A stretch of DNA of 64,000 nt. Source: Idiomarina tyrosinivorans (GTDB taxonomy: Bacteria; Pseudomonadota; Gammaproteobacteria; Enterobacterales; Alteromonadaceae). The notes under the pieces were generated by a model, which was given only the letters and a program-made list of their open reading frames with translations, did no database searches and was not told the DNA's origin. The stretch is from the NCBI RefSeq assembly GCF_003987475.1, contig NZ_PIQH01000003.1:219407-283406 (forward strand). Reading direction: 5' to 3'. Each line of letters opens with the position of its first letter. Positions within the stretch are counted from its first letter, which is position 1. A program made the position numbers and the translations under genes. Of this stretch, positions 33,436 to 42,537 are shown one piece after another.

Positions 33436-34986
33436 TTACTTCTCACTATCAGGGTATTGTTGCCGGACTTTTTCCAAGGCGTCGATATTGTCGAGTAAAC
33501 AACTGGCCAGTTGCGGGTCGAAAATTTTACCTTGGTGTTCCTTAATATAGTTCGTAGCGTCCTCAATTGAGCGTGCTGGTCGATATTGCGTGTCACGGCG
33601 CAGACTGTCGTAATGGCTGGTTAACTGTAGCAAGCGGGCAACGTTATTAATCTGTTCGTGCTGCTTGTTGCTGGGGTAACCGGTGCCATCCCAACGTTCA
33701 TGAATATCACAGGCAATTTGCGCCGCCAGGCTAGCGATATCGGTGCCGGTTTGTTTGAGGTACTCATGGCCTTCAATCACCCGTTCCATAATTTCTTGGT
33801 AGTCGTGCACCGATAGGGCATCGGTACGTTGCGCCAACTCTTGTTGCACCGCCACTTTGCCAATATCGTAAACTGAAGCCGCTTGTTTTAATTGTTCAAT
33901 GTCTTGACCGGAGTAACCAGAAATTCTTGCCAGCACACCGGCCATTTCTGCTGAACGCTTAATGTGGTGTGAACGGCTATCCACCGAGTGGCGTTCAATC
34001 GCTTCGCCCACGCTGTAAAGTAACTCACGTTGCGCATCACGCTCGGTCTGGGTCGCAGACAGGTTATCAATAGCGATTGCGCTGTTGTTCACAAAAAGGC
34101 TCAACAAGTGCAAATCGAGGTCGCTTAAATCACGAATATCGCGGATAAACAACAAGTAGTAGTTACCGTTTTCCGCACGATACAGGCCATAGTAACGGCC
34201 TTTCTCTACGGCAAAATTAACCGCCGCTTGTTGCGCTTTTAAACGCTCAACGACTGCCCAATCCACATCGCCGTCGACTTTCTGTCCAATGGCATCTCGG
34301 TAGTCACCGGTACCGCCAATAATTTCAAAAGGTTCTCCGGCGGACGCTTCTGCTGATAGCCCTTCTGAGCGACAGTAGAGGGCGTCGTCGGTATGGGTGA
34401 TTAGCGCTACCAATTGTTCTAAAATGCCCTGACACAAGCCTTGCATTGAACGCGCACTAAATACTTCCGCGGAGGCTTGAATGACCTTTTCCAAGCCACG
34501 TTTATTACGCTCAATGGCATGTAAGTCTCGGTAAGCACGCAAGCACGAGTACATTAAGGTCACTAGCTTGCGGTAGGTTAATTCGGTCTTTTCTTTGTAA
34601 TCATCAATATCGTAGCGAGCGATCACTTCTTCTTCAGGTGCCTGCCCAGGTTGCCCCGTGCGCAACACAATACGAATAAGACGGTTGCCCAAATCTTGGC
34701 GCACCCAGCGGGCAACATCTAAGCCCGCATGCTCAGATTCCATCACCACATCAAGCAGCATCATGGCGATATCGTCGTGCTTGGTTAAAATTTCTTTGGC
34801 TTCAGCGCCGGAGTGGGCTGATAAAAATTCGATGGGGTGTTCATCGAGCTTGAACGACTTCAGTGCCATGGAGGTGATCGCATGAATTTCAGGATCATCG
34901 TCCACCACCAGTACTTTATAGGGATCTAGCCCCAGCTCTGGCTCGTCTTTCGGTTCTTCTTCAGCAAATAAAAAGTCATCACTCAT
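33436..34986 (-). CDS. Response regulator with DUF3369 and degenerate HD-GYP domain
   Basis: 516 residues: receiver (about 22-150) with intact D29-D31 pocket, phospho-acceptor D79 and Thr/Lys; DUF3369 region (about 155-315); HD-GYP-like domain (about 320-505). The HD pair is changed to Y373-D374 (YDIGKV for HDIGK), the later His of the HxxxG helix is missing (MERVIEGHEY), and HHE is IHE (H429 kept). ERWDGTGYP is conserved. Loss of several metal ligands suggests that it cannot hydrolyse cyclic di-GMP and may instead bind it or act as a scaffold. No kinase is adjacent. Confidence 0.88.
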   Translation of the reverse strand: MSDDFLFAEEEPKDEPELGLDPYKVLVVDDDPEIHAITSMALKSFKLDEHPIEFLSAHSGAEAKEILTKHDDIAMMLLDVVMESEHAGLDVARWVRQDLGNRLIRIVLRTGQPGQAPEEEVIARYDIDDYKEKTELTYRKLVTLMYSCLRAYRDLHAIERNKRGLEKVIQASAEVFSARSMQGLCQGILEQLVALITHTDDALYCRSEGLSAEASAGEPFEIIGGTGDYRDAIGQKVDGDVDWAVVERLKAQQAAVNFAVEKGRYYGLYRAENGNYYLLFIRDIRDLSDLDLHLLSLFVNNSAIAIDNLSATQTERDAQRELLYSVGEAIERHSVDSRSHHIKRSAEMAGVLARISGYSGQDIEQLKQAASVYDIGKVAVQQELAQRTDALSVHDYQEIMERVIEGHEYLKQTGTDIASLAAQIACDIHERWDGTGYPSNKQHEQINNVARLLQLTSHYDSLRRDTQYRPARSIEDATNYIKEHQGKIFDPQLASCLLDNIDALEKVRQQYPDSEK

Positions 34987-35006
34987 TGCTCACGATGTCC
35001 TTGTGG

Positions 35007-36680
35007 TTAAGGTGTCGTTGAAGAATATACGCGTTTACCCCCAACAAAGGTTTGCTCTACTTCAACTTTCCATAAATCACTAGCAGGTATAGCAAATGGG
35101 TCGCGATCAACAACAATAAAATCGGCCCACTTGCCAGGTTCCAGCGATCCTAATATTTCGTCTTGGTGTGCTGCATAAGCGGCATCGAGCGTAAAAGCAC
35201 GCAACGCTTGTGGCAGTGATAGCGCTTCATCAACACGCCATCCACCTTGCGGTTGGTTGTCTCGGCTTTGGCGAGTCACCGCGGCATGCAAACCATAGAA
35301 CGGATTAGCCAGTTCTACCGGAAAGTCCGATCCAGCAGCGACAATCGTGCCTTGCTCCAATAGCGTTTGCCAAGCGTAAGCCCCTTTTAAACGCTGTTCA
35401 CCTAAACGGTCTTTTGCCATGTTTTTATCGCTGGTGGCATGCGTCGGCTGCATTGAGGCGATGATATTTAGCGCCTTAAAACGCGGAATGTCTGCTGGCG
35501 CAATCACCTGCGCGTGCTCAATGCGGTTACGCAGGTTACGACCGCCTAAATCTTGGTAAACCTCGGCGAAAGCATCCAATGCAACACGGTTGGCTCTGTC
35601 GCCAATGGCGTGAATGTTAATTTGAAAGCCAAACGGTACAATCAAATGAAACAGATCGCGGATTTCATCCACCGGCGTTACCATCAAACCGTGCTGATGC
35701 TTATCGTCGCTGTATGGCTTTAGCAGGGCTGCGCCACGGCTGCCTAATGCACCGTCGGCATAAATTTTTACACTTCGTGCGGTAAAGTGGTCATCCTTGG
35801 TGTAGATCGGCCCTTGTTTCAACATCTCTGGTAACGCAGGATCGGTTGCTGCAATCATTGCGTAGATGCGCATGGGGATTTTGCCCTCTGCGGCAAGTTG
35901 CTGGTAATCGCGCAATAGCTTTTGGCTAATTCCAGCATCGTGAGTGCTGGTGATACCCACCGATAATAGGTGCTTGAACGCAGCGGTTAGCGCTCGCTGT
36001 CGCTCGCTAGCATTAGCTTCTGGAAGCACCTTTTTCATTAAATTTACTGCGTTATCAACTAATACGCCTGTGGGTTGACCATCACTGTCACGAATAATCT
36101 GACCGCCATCTGGGTCTATGGTATTGGCATTTATGCCCGCAAGTTTCAGGGCTTTGCTATTTGCCCATCCAGCATGACCATCAACACGGGTTAACCAAAC
36201 TGGACGATCGTTAACAACTTCATCCAAGGCTTCGGCGCTAGGAAAGCGCTTCGATGGCCATAGTTCTTGGTTCCAGCCACGACCGATAACCCAGCGTAAA
36301 TTGGGGTTGTTGGTGGCGTATTGGGCAACTTGCTGCACGGCCTCCGCTTCGGAGCGCGCTTCGCGCAACTCTACTTGGCGCAAGTTTTGGCCTAACCCAA
36401 GCACATGTCCATGCGCATCTGTCAGGCCGGGTAAAACGGTTTTGCCCTGTAAGTCGATGGTTTTGGCGTCGGGAAAGCGCTTGGCTAATTCGCCATGCCC
36501 AATTGCTAACACCTTGCCATCGGCAATGACCATTTCAGAAAAGTGGTTCAACACGGCGTCTTTACCTGGAGGGCTGGTCAAGGTGTAACCGTTGACATTC
36601 TTGTAAAGGCTCTGAGCGTTAACCCATGGAATAAAAAACATTGCCAAAAATGCGAGGCTGCGAAGCGGTGTTTTCGCCAT
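35007..36680 (-). CDS. Secreted YtcJ-like amidohydrolase
   Basis: 557 residues. Residues 1-22 are a signal peptide (FLAMFFIPWVNA), so the enzyme acts in the periplasm. The TIM-barrel metal motif HGH occurs in DAHGHVLGLG, followed by RVDGHAGWANSKAL (carboxylated-lysine/His region) and IHAIGDRANR, HAQVI and AAGSDFPVE, all as in YtcJ/NfdA-type amidohydrolase_3 members. The family hydrolyses N-substituted amides or formamides; the actual substrate is unknown. It is transcribed toward the HD-GYP gene, 20 bases apart. Confidence 0.88.
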   Translation of the reverse strand: MAKTPLRSLAFLAMFFIPWVNAQSLYKNVNGYTLTSPPGKDAVLNHFSEMVIADGKVLAIGHGELAKRFPDAKTIDLQGKTVLPGLTDAHGHVLGLGQNLRQVELREARSEAEAVQQVAQYATNNPNLRWVIGRGWNQELWPSKRFPSAEALDEVVNDRPVWLTRVDGHAGWANSKALKLAGINANTIDPDGGQIIRDSDGQPTGVLVDNAVNLMKKVLPEANASERQRALTAAFKHLLSVGITSTHDAGISQKLLRDYQQLAAEGKIPMRIYAMIAATDPALPEMLKQGPIYTKDDHFTARSVKIYADGALGSRGAALLKPYSDDKHQHGLMVTPVDEIRDLFHLIVPFGFQINIHAIGDRANRVALDAFAEVYQDLGGRNLRNRIEHAQVIAPADIPRFKALNIIASMQPTHATSDKNMAKDRLGEQRLKGAYAWQTLLEQGTIVAAGSDFPVELANPFYGLHAAVTRQSRDNQPQGGWRVDEALSLPQALRAFTLDAAYAAHQDEILGSLEPGKWADFIVVDRDPFAIPASDLWKVEVEQTFVGGKRVYSSTTP

Positions 36681-36901
36681 TTTCTGCTACCTTTGTTATG
36701 GATGTTAGCTTTTCTGAAGTCTTCACTGACTATACGCAATTTTAATACTGACGTCACAAACTATCGGGTTCGTGGTCCAGTTTGTTAGATTTTTTAACAA
36801 GTCGTTGAAATATTTGCGCATTGTTTGTGTAAAAATGGTCGCCAACTGACGTCCATTTATGATAAAAGTTAATGAGTTTAGTCAGTTAATGAGCCAATGG
36901 A

Positions 36902-37528
36902 ATGAAAATACTCATCATCGACCCGCAGTTCTTTCTGCGATCTGGGTTAATTCAGCTGCTTACCAACTACGCTGATCATCCCGCAATATATGAAGCCAAT
37001 AGTTTTGCTGTGGCCGCCGATTATTTGCAACATGCCGACGACTTTAATGTCATTTTCATGGAAATGGATCTTCCAGACGAAGAAATTCGTCCAGCGTTAC
37101 AGGCCATTAAAAAGTACGCGCCACGCGCGCATCTAGTGGCATTCACGTGGTCCAAGCCGACGGCAGAAATCCGTCAAGCATTATCAGCCGGTATGCGCAG
37201 TTACTTGCCGAAAGACAGTTCAGCAGAAAATGCCAAGGCGGCCGTTCGCGCTATTTTGCAAGGCGACCGCTACCTGCCAGAAGAAACCCATGTCAGTGAG
37301 CCAAATGCCGGTCAAGGTGGTGCGGAAAACTTCCTCTCACCACGGCAGTTAGAGATTATGCAGCTACTGGCGCAAGGGCTATCAAACAAAGAGATTGCGA
37401 ATATTTTGGGGATCACCGAAGGAACCATTCGGGTGCATCTATCAGCAATATTTAAAGCCATTAAGGTATCCAACCGTACCGAAGCGACGTTGTGGTACTT
37501 GCTACGCCAGAAGAAATTGGTTGGCTAA
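36902..37528 (+). CDS. LuxR-type response regulator with atypical receiver
   Basis: 208 residues: receiver-like domain (1-120) and LuxR helix-turn-helix (about 140-205, SNKEIANILGITEGTIRVHL). The receiver lacks the standard acids: the DD pair is D7-P8, and the phospho-acceptor position is E54 (IFMEMDLPD for the usual LLDLxxP). The conserved Thr/Ser (AFTWSK) and Lys (LPKDSS) remain. Glu at the acceptor site often mimics phosphorylation, so this protein may be constitutively active or not phosphorylated at all. It starts the two-gene unit with the DUF1285 gene, just ahead of flrA. Confidence 0.88.
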   Translation: MKILIIDPQFFLRSGLIQLLTNYADHPAIYEANSFAVAADYLQHADDFNVIFMEMDLPDEEIRPALQAIKKYAPRAHLVAFTWSKPTAEIRQALSAGMRSYLPKDSSAENAKAAVRAILQGDRYLPEETHVSEPNAGQGGAENFLSPRQLEIMQLLAQGLSNKEIANILGITEGTIRVHLSAIFKAIKVSNRTEATLWYLLRQKKLVG

Positions 37529-38062
37529 ATGGCATCTCTGCAGCAGTGGATACAGCGCTTAGAGTCCGTTAAGCACGCGCCCACTGAGCAGTGGAATCCG
37601 CCTTACTGTGGAGAAATCCCGATCAGTATCGACTCGCAAGGGCGCTGGTTTTATCAGGGTAGCGAGATTGCCCGGCAAAAACTGGTACAGCTATTTGCCT
37701 CGGTGCTGGTGGTTGAAGAGCAGCAGTATTATTTGGTCACCCCGGCAGAAAAAGTAAAAATCTCAGTTGCCGATGTGCCTTTTGTGATCACGGATTATCA
37801 GCAGGCCAGCAGTGACGACGGTGAAACAGTTTGGTTAGTGGAAACGAATGTCGGTGATAAGGTCGCAATCAGTGACCAACACCCACTCGAAGTCCGCAAC
37901 GGTATTCCATACGTAACAGTGTATCGTGGTCTCCAAGCTAAACTGCACCGCAATGTTTTTTATCGTTGGGTCGATATGGCTGAAGTTGAAGAACTACAAG
38001 GTGTCTCACGCTATTTCATTCGTAGCGCGGGGAAAAAATATTTGCTCGGAGAAGTGGGTTGA
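37529..38062 (+). CDS. DUF1285 domain protein
   Basis: 177 residues. The N-terminal PPYCGEIPISIDSQGRWFYQGSEIARQKLVQLFASVL is the DUF1285 core, and YYLVTPAEKVKISVADVPFVITD continues it. The family is a small cytoplasmic beta-barrel of unknown function found in many Proteobacteria. It starts on the base after the stop codon of the LuxR-type gene (ATG overlaps TAA region), so the two are one transcript. It ends 77 bases before flrA. Confidence 0.85.
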   Translation: MASLQQWIQRLESVKHAPTEQWNPPYCGEIPISIDSQGRWFYQGSEIARQKLVQLFASVLVVEEQQYYLVTPAEKVKISVADVPFVITDYQQASSDDGETVWLVETNVGDKVAISDQHPLEVRNGIPYVTVYRGLQAKLHRNVFYRWVDMAEVEELQGVSRYFIRSAGKKYLLGEVG

Positions 38063-38064
38063 TA

Positions 38065-38092
38065 TTGCCAAAGCTGATCCCTTCGATACAAT
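38065..38092 (+). promoter_or_regulatory. Putative sigma-70 promoter of flrA
   Basis: -35 TTGCCA (38065-38070), 16-base spacer, -10 TACAAT (38087-38092), 48 bases ahead of the flrA start. FlrA is the top regulator and is expected to be transcribed by housekeeping polymerase. Confidence 0.5.
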
Positions 38093-38139
38093 GGCAAACA
38101 GTGCATGGCAAAAGCAGTAACCCATAAAACAAAGAAAAT

Positions 38140-39627
38140 ATGGTAAAGCCGCAAAAGATATACCTTGTTGAAGCAACGCCAGAGCGCTGCCGCGAAATAG
38201 AGACTGTGCTGACCTTTGTTGGCGAGTCGGTGGAGCGCATAGACCTTGCTAGCGAGGGAAAAATTGATACTCACGAACTACCCCTATGTGTTATCGCAGG
38301 GGATTGTGAAGCTGATCTTGCGGCGCTCGCAAAGGCCAACCCGCATATCCCATTTATTTCTGCCCATCAAAAACACGAACATGCCCTGAAAGTCAGTAAC
38401 GTGATCGGGGGGTTGGGCGAAACCATTCAATACCCTACAGTGGCGCAACTCCTGTACTACTGTCAGGAATATCACCGGCAAAAACCGTTACCGAAAAGCA
38501 AAAGCAAAAACAGTAAGCGTTTAATGCGCACGTTGGTCGGTCAGGGGCGGGCGATTGCTCATGTAAGGGTAATGATTGAGCAAGTCGCCGATACCGATGC
38601 CAATGTGCTGGTGTTGGGTGAATCTGGTACTGGTAAAGAAGTGGTGGCACGTGCTATTCACGATTTGTCGCCGCGTGCCAAAGGCCCTTTCGTTCCAGTC
38701 AACTGTGGCGCTATTCCCCCGGAGTTGTTGGAAAGCGAATTGTTTGGCCATGAAAAAGGGGCCTTTACTGGCGCAATCAATACCCGTAAAGGGCGATTTG
38801 AATTAGCCCAAGGGGGTACGCTGTTCCTTGACGAAATTGGCGATATGCCATTGCCAATGCAGGTTAAACTGTTGCGAGTTTTGCAAGAACGTGTGTTTGA
38901 ACGGGTTGGCTCGAGTAAACAGATTAATGCCGATGTGCGGATTGTCGCTGCCACTCACCGTGAGTTGGAGCAGATGATCATCGACGGTAAATTCCGCGAA
39001 GATTTGTATTATCGGTTAAATGTGTTCCCCATTGAAATGCCCGCACTGCGTGAACGCACCGACGATATTGCCGTGTTACTGCCTGAGTTGGTTGCCCGCT
39101 TTGAGGCACAAAATGGCGTGGGAGTCAGGTTCACCGACAAAGCCATAGAATCTCTCAAGATCCATCAATGGCCAGGCAATATTCGTGAACTCAATAACCT
39201 GATAGAGCGGATGGCGATAATGCACCCTGATGGCATTGTCGATGTCTACGATTTGCCGCCAAAATATCAACATATCGATGCCGTGCCTGTGGTGCCAGAA
39301 TATCCCGAAGAAGTGTTAGAGCGACAAGCGTTGAACGATATCTTCGCCAGTAGCGACGATGACAATGACAATGAAGCGTTGCTAGAAGACGATGACGAAG
39401 GCGCTGAAACCGTGTTGCAAGAAATTCAGTTATCTTCAGGGCAACCTCTGCCACCGGAAGGGGTTAATTTAAAAGACATGCTCAGCGATATTGAAGTTGA
39501 TCTTATTCGGCAAGCGCTCGAGCAGTCGGAATGGGTAGTTGCCAGAGCGGCCGAACTGCTCGGTATGCGGCGCACCACGTTAGTTGAGAAAATGAAAAAG
39601 TATCAACTGGTGCGTGAAGAGTCTTGA
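38140..39627 (+). CDS. flrA: FlrA/FleQ, master sigma-54 activator of flagellar genes
   Basis: 495 residues. The N-terminal FleQ domain (about 1-125) is a receiver remnant without the phospho-acceptor site. A sigma-54 AAA+ domain follows (about 130-370) with Walker A GESGTGKE, the GAFTGA loop that contacts sigma-54, and Walker B FLDEIGD. The C-terminal Fis-type helix-turn-helix (about 445-490) ends the protein. An acidic linker ([18 protein letters not shown]) lies before it. It should activate flrBC and fliE-type promoters; FleQ orthologues also bind cyclic di-GMP. Confidence 0.94.
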   Translation: MVKPQKIYLVEATPERCREIETVLTFVGESVERIDLASEGKIDTHELPLCVIAGDCEADLAALAKANPHIPFISAHQKHEHALKVSNVIGGLGETIQYPTVAQLLYYCQEYHRQKPLPKSKSKNSKRLMRTLVGQGRAIAHVRVMIEQVADTDANVLVLGESGTGKEVVARAIHDLSPRAKGPFVPVNCGAIPPELLESELFGHEKGAFTGAINTRKGRFELAQGGTLFLDEIGDMPLPMQVKLLRVLQERVFERVGSSKQINADVRIVAATHRELEQMIIDGKFREDLYYRLNVFPIEMPALRERTDDIAVLLPELVARFEAQNGVGVRFTDKAIESLKIHQWPGNIRELNNLIERMAIMHPDGIVDVYDLPPKYQHIDAVPVVPEYPEEVLERQALNDIFASSDDDNDNEALLEDDDEGAETVLQEIQLSSGQPLPPEGVNLKDMLSDIEVDLIRQALEQSEWVVARAAELLGMRRTTLVEKMKKYQLVREES

Positions 39628-39687
39628 GTCAAAATTACGACACCTCAAAAACCCCACATAACCTACTGAAATAAAACGATAAAATAT

Positions 39688-39702
39688 TGGCATAGCTATT
39701 GC
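39688..39702 (+). promoter_or_regulatory. Sigma-54 promoter of flrBC
   Basis: TGGCATAGCTATTGC matches the -24/-12 consensus TGGCACG-N4-TTGC with the required 10-base spacing between GG and GC. It lies 26 bases before the flrB start codon, giving a short leader. Confidence 0.85.
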
Positions 39703-39727
39703 ATTTTAGGTGTATTAGGTACCCTAA

Positions 39728-40759
39728 ATGACGAATGCTATGACACACCTCAATGGTTTAGATGCAATTATTAATGCCATGCCCAATGCGGTTCTCGTAT
39801 TGGATCTAGACGGCCGTGTACAGTTAGCAAACGCTCATGCGGAGCAACTGCTGGAAGGCGCTTTGGCTGGCGAACTTTGGCGTGACTTGGTTACCCGCCG
39901 CTTTGCGCCGCGTGCCGATGACGGCCATGAAGTGTCACTTCGTTCAGGGCGTCGAGTCAGGTTAGATATTTCATCATTAGATCCGCAGCCTGGGCAGCTA
40001 ATTGTGATGACCGACCTAACGGAAACTCGCAAGCTGCAGGCACGGTTAAGCCACCTACAAAGGTTATCATCAATGGGCAAAATGGTGGCGTCGCTGGCGC
40101 ACCAAATCCGCACACCATTATCGGCCGCTATGCTTTATGCACACAATTTAAAGTTACCGCAAGTGACTGATGAGAAGCGTCAGCAATTTGTTGATAAACT
40201 GCAAAATCGGCTGCAAACCTTAGAACACCAAGTCAATGACATGCTGTTGTTCGCGAAAAGCGGCGATCAGCCTGTGCTGGAACGGCTGTCGGTAAAACAG
40301 CTTTTTGAACATTGCTTGGGTCATGTAGAAGCCTATGCTCAGCAGCGTCAGGTGCATTTGCAGGTTGAATGTAGCTGCCAAGACACCCCATTGCAGGCCA
40401 ATTTAACCGCGCTATCCGGCGCCATCCAAAACCTTATTACCAATGCGGTTGATGCGAGTGAGCCTGGGGCCTCTGTCACGCTGCGCATCGACAAAGAGCA
40501 ACAGCAGCTTTGGTTGTACGTTATCGACCACGGTTGTGGGATGGATGCTGCGGTACAAGAACAAATTTTCACCCCATTTTTTACCGGCAAATCACACGGT
40601 ACGGGCTTGGGCTTAGCCGTTGTACGTTCTGTGGTTCAGTCCCACCAAGGTCAAATTTCTGTCACCAGCAAGCCGCAACAGGGCACCACCTTTACCCTGC
40701 AACTCCCGCTGCTGGCCGACAAAGACGAAGTAGTTGAGGAGATTGCACACTATGGTTGA
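39728..40759 (+). CDS. flrB: FlrB/FleS sensor histidine kinase of the flagellar cascade
   Basis: 343 residues with no membrane helix. A PAS domain (about 8-100) is followed by HisKA with phospho-acceptor H125 (ASLAHQIRTPLSAA) and a HATPase domain (N-box NLITNAVDASEPG, G1-box DHGCGM, G2 GTGLGLAVV). It phosphorylates FlrC after basal-body assembly has begun. ATG 39728 is chosen, with 39740 possible. Its last codons overlap flrC by 8 bases. Confidence 0.93.
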   Translation: MTNAMTHLNGLDAIINAMPNAVLVLDLDGRVQLANAHAEQLLEGALAGELWRDLVTRRFAPRADDGHEVSLRSGRRVRLDISSLDPQPGQLIVMTDLTETRKLQARLSHLQRLSSMGKMVASLAHQIRTPLSAAMLYAHNLKLPQVTDEKRQQFVDKLQNRLQTLEHQVNDMLLFAKSGDQPVLERLSVKQLFEHCLGHVEAYAQQRQVHLQVECSCQDTPLQANLTALSGAIQNLITNAVDASEPGASVTLRIDKEQQQLWLYVIDHGCGMDAAVQEQIFTPFFTGKSHGTGLGLAVVRSVVQSHQGQISVTSKPQQGTTFTLQLPLLADKDEVVEEIAHYG

Positions 40760-42101
40760 ACGCTCACTGTTGGTCGTTGAAGACGATGTTGCGTTACGCG
40801 AAGCAATTGTCGATACCCTGTCTCTTTCTGGGTATCACTGTTACCAAGCCGGTAGCGGTGAAGAAGCGTTGTTGCTGCTGAAAAAAGAAGCGATTGAGTT
40901 GGTTATCAGCGATGTGCAAATGCCAGGCCTAGATGGGTTGCAGTTGTTACGCAGCATGCACCACCAGCAAATCGACTTGCCGGTGATCATGATGACCGCC
41001 TATGCCCGCGTTGATGACGCGGTTGTTGCGATGCGTGAAGGTGCTGTGGACTACTTGAGTAAGCCCTTTTCTACCGAGAAATTGCAACAACTGGTGTGCC
41101 GTTATTTACCCGTGAGTGAAGAATCGATTGATCAACCGGTTGCCGAAGATGCCAGCAGCAAAAACTTATTTCAGCTTGCGGAGCGAGTCGCTGCCAGCGA
41201 TGCTACGGTGATGATCACTGGTCCAAGTGGCTCCGGTAAAGAAGTATTGGCGCACTTTATTCACCAGCAATCGGCGCGCTCTGAGCAGCCCTTTGTTGCT
41301 ATTAACTGTGCGGCGATTCCAGAGAGCATGCTGGAGTCCATTCTATTTGGCTATGAAAAAGGCGCATTTACTGGCGCGGTGCAATCTTCACCCGGTAAGT
41401 TTGAGTTGGCACAGGGCGGTACCCTGTTGCTCGACGAAATCACCGAAATGGACCTCAGCTTGCAGGCAAAATTATTGCGCGTATTGCAAGAGCGCCAAGT
41501 TGAACGTTTGGGTGGAAGAAAGACCATCCAGCTCGATGTACGCGTTATTGCGACCAGCAACCGCGACTTGAAAGAAGCGGTTAAACAAGGGCAATTCCGA
41601 GAGGATTTAATGTACCGCTTGAACGTGTTTCCATTGCATTGGAAAGCGTTAGCGGAACGTCGTGATGATATTGAACCGTTAGCCGAACTGCTATTACGAC
41701 GCCATGCACAGCGCGCCGGGATTAGTTATCCGGTGAGCTTAGCGGATGACGCGAAACAACGTTTACGCGAATACCACTGGCCCGGCAACGTGCGTGAATT
41801 GGAGAATGTTATCCAGCGCGCGTTAATCATGCACCAAGGCGAAACCATTAATGCCAATGACATTCTGCTTGATGAGCAGCATGGCGCGGCGGAAATGGCG
41901 TTACCAGAGCAACTTGAACAGCAGCAAGCCGATGGCCTTGGCGGCGAGCTATTCCAACAAGAATACCGGATTATCAGTGCGGCGCTGCAACGCAACGGTG
42001 GCAAACGCAAGGATGTTGCTGAAGAACTGGGAATTAGTCCACGGACATTGCGCTACAAAATCGCCAAAATGCGCGAACAGGGTCTCGTCATTCCCAAATA
42101 G
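40752..42101 (+). CDS. flrC: FlrC/FleR sigma-54 response regulator
   Basis: 449 residues from ATG 40752 (inside the flrB stop). Receiver (about 1-120) with D11-D12 pocket and D54; sigma-54 AAA+ domain (about 135-370) with GPSGSGKE, GAFTGA and LLDEITEMD; Fis helix-turn-helix at the C-terminus (about 410-448). It activates late flagellar operons, hook, filament and motor genes, together with sigma-54. All required residues are seen. Confidence 0.94.
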   Translation: MVERSLLVVEDDVALREAIVDTLSLSGYHCYQAGSGEEALLLLKKEAIELVISDVQMPGLDGLQLLRSMHHQQIDLPVIMMTAYARVDDAVVAMREGAVDYLSKPFSTEKLQQLVCRYLPVSEESIDQPVAEDASSKNLFQLAERVAASDATVMITGPSGSGKEVLAHFIHQQSARSEQPFVAINCAAIPESMLESILFGYEKGAFTGAVQSSPGKFELAQGGTLLLDEITEMDLSLQAKLLRVLQERQVERLGGRKTIQLDVRVIATSNRDLKEAVKQGQFREDLMYRLNVFPLHWKALAERRDDIEPLAELLLRRHAQRAGISYPVSLADDAKQRLREYHWPGNVRELENVIQRALIMHQGETINANDILLDEQHGAAEMALPEQLEQQQADGLGGELFQQEYRIISAALQRNGGKRKDVAEELGISPRTLRYKIAKMREQGLVIPK

Positions 42102-42106
42102 TAGGT

Positions 42107-42121
42107 TGGCATCATCATTGC
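42107..42121 (+). promoter_or_regulatory. Sigma-54 promoter of the fliE operon
   Basis: TGGCATCATCATTGC matches the -24/-12 consensus at all invariant positions (TGGCA, TTGC, correct spacing). It sits 6 bases after the flrC stop codon and about 53 bases before the fliE start, so it begins the fliE to fliJ transcript. Confidence 0.85.
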
Positions 42122-42173
42122 ATCTGTTCATTTAAGACGAATACATGAAGAAATTTTGACGCAAGGTGATTTT

Positions 42174-42512
42174 ATGAAAGTCGAACCTAATGCTCTATAC
42201 CAACAACTGCAACAGTTAAAAGGCATGGCTTCGGCAGCCGATACCCCCATCGGCTCTGAAGCCTCTGCCGCCATTGGTAATACCGCACAGGCCGATTTCG
42301 GCGAAATGTTGAAAGGTGCCTTGGATAACGTTAACGAGCTGCAGCAAACCTCGGGTGAATTGAAAACCCGGATGGAGCTGGGCGACCCGAACGTGACTCT
42401 CGAACAAACCATGATTGCTGGGCAAAAAGCCAGTATCGCGTTTGAGGCAACGGTCCAAGTACGCAACAAGCTTGTACAAGCCTACAAAGACATCATGGCA
42501 ATGCCAGTTTAA
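42174..42512 (+). CDS. fliE: FliE, flagellar hook-basal body adaptor
   Basis: 112 residues from ATG 42174, where AAGGTG precedes it by 8 bases; the in-frame upstream codons lack such a site. FliE joins the MS ring to the rod. The C-terminal half (TLEQTMIAGQKASIAFEATVQVRNKLVQAYKDIMAMPV, in positions about 75-112) matches the conserved FliE end with the KLVxAYxDIMxM motif. It opens the fliEFGHIJ cluster behind the sigma-54 promoter. Confidence 0.93.
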   Translation: MKVEPNALYQQLQQLKGMASAADTPIGSEASAAIGNTAQADFGEMLKGALDNVNELQQTSGELKTRMELGDPNVTLEQTMIAGQKASIAFEATVQVRNKLVQAYKDIMAMPV

Positions 42513-42537
42513 CCCAGCGCAGTAACGGAGAGCAGTC

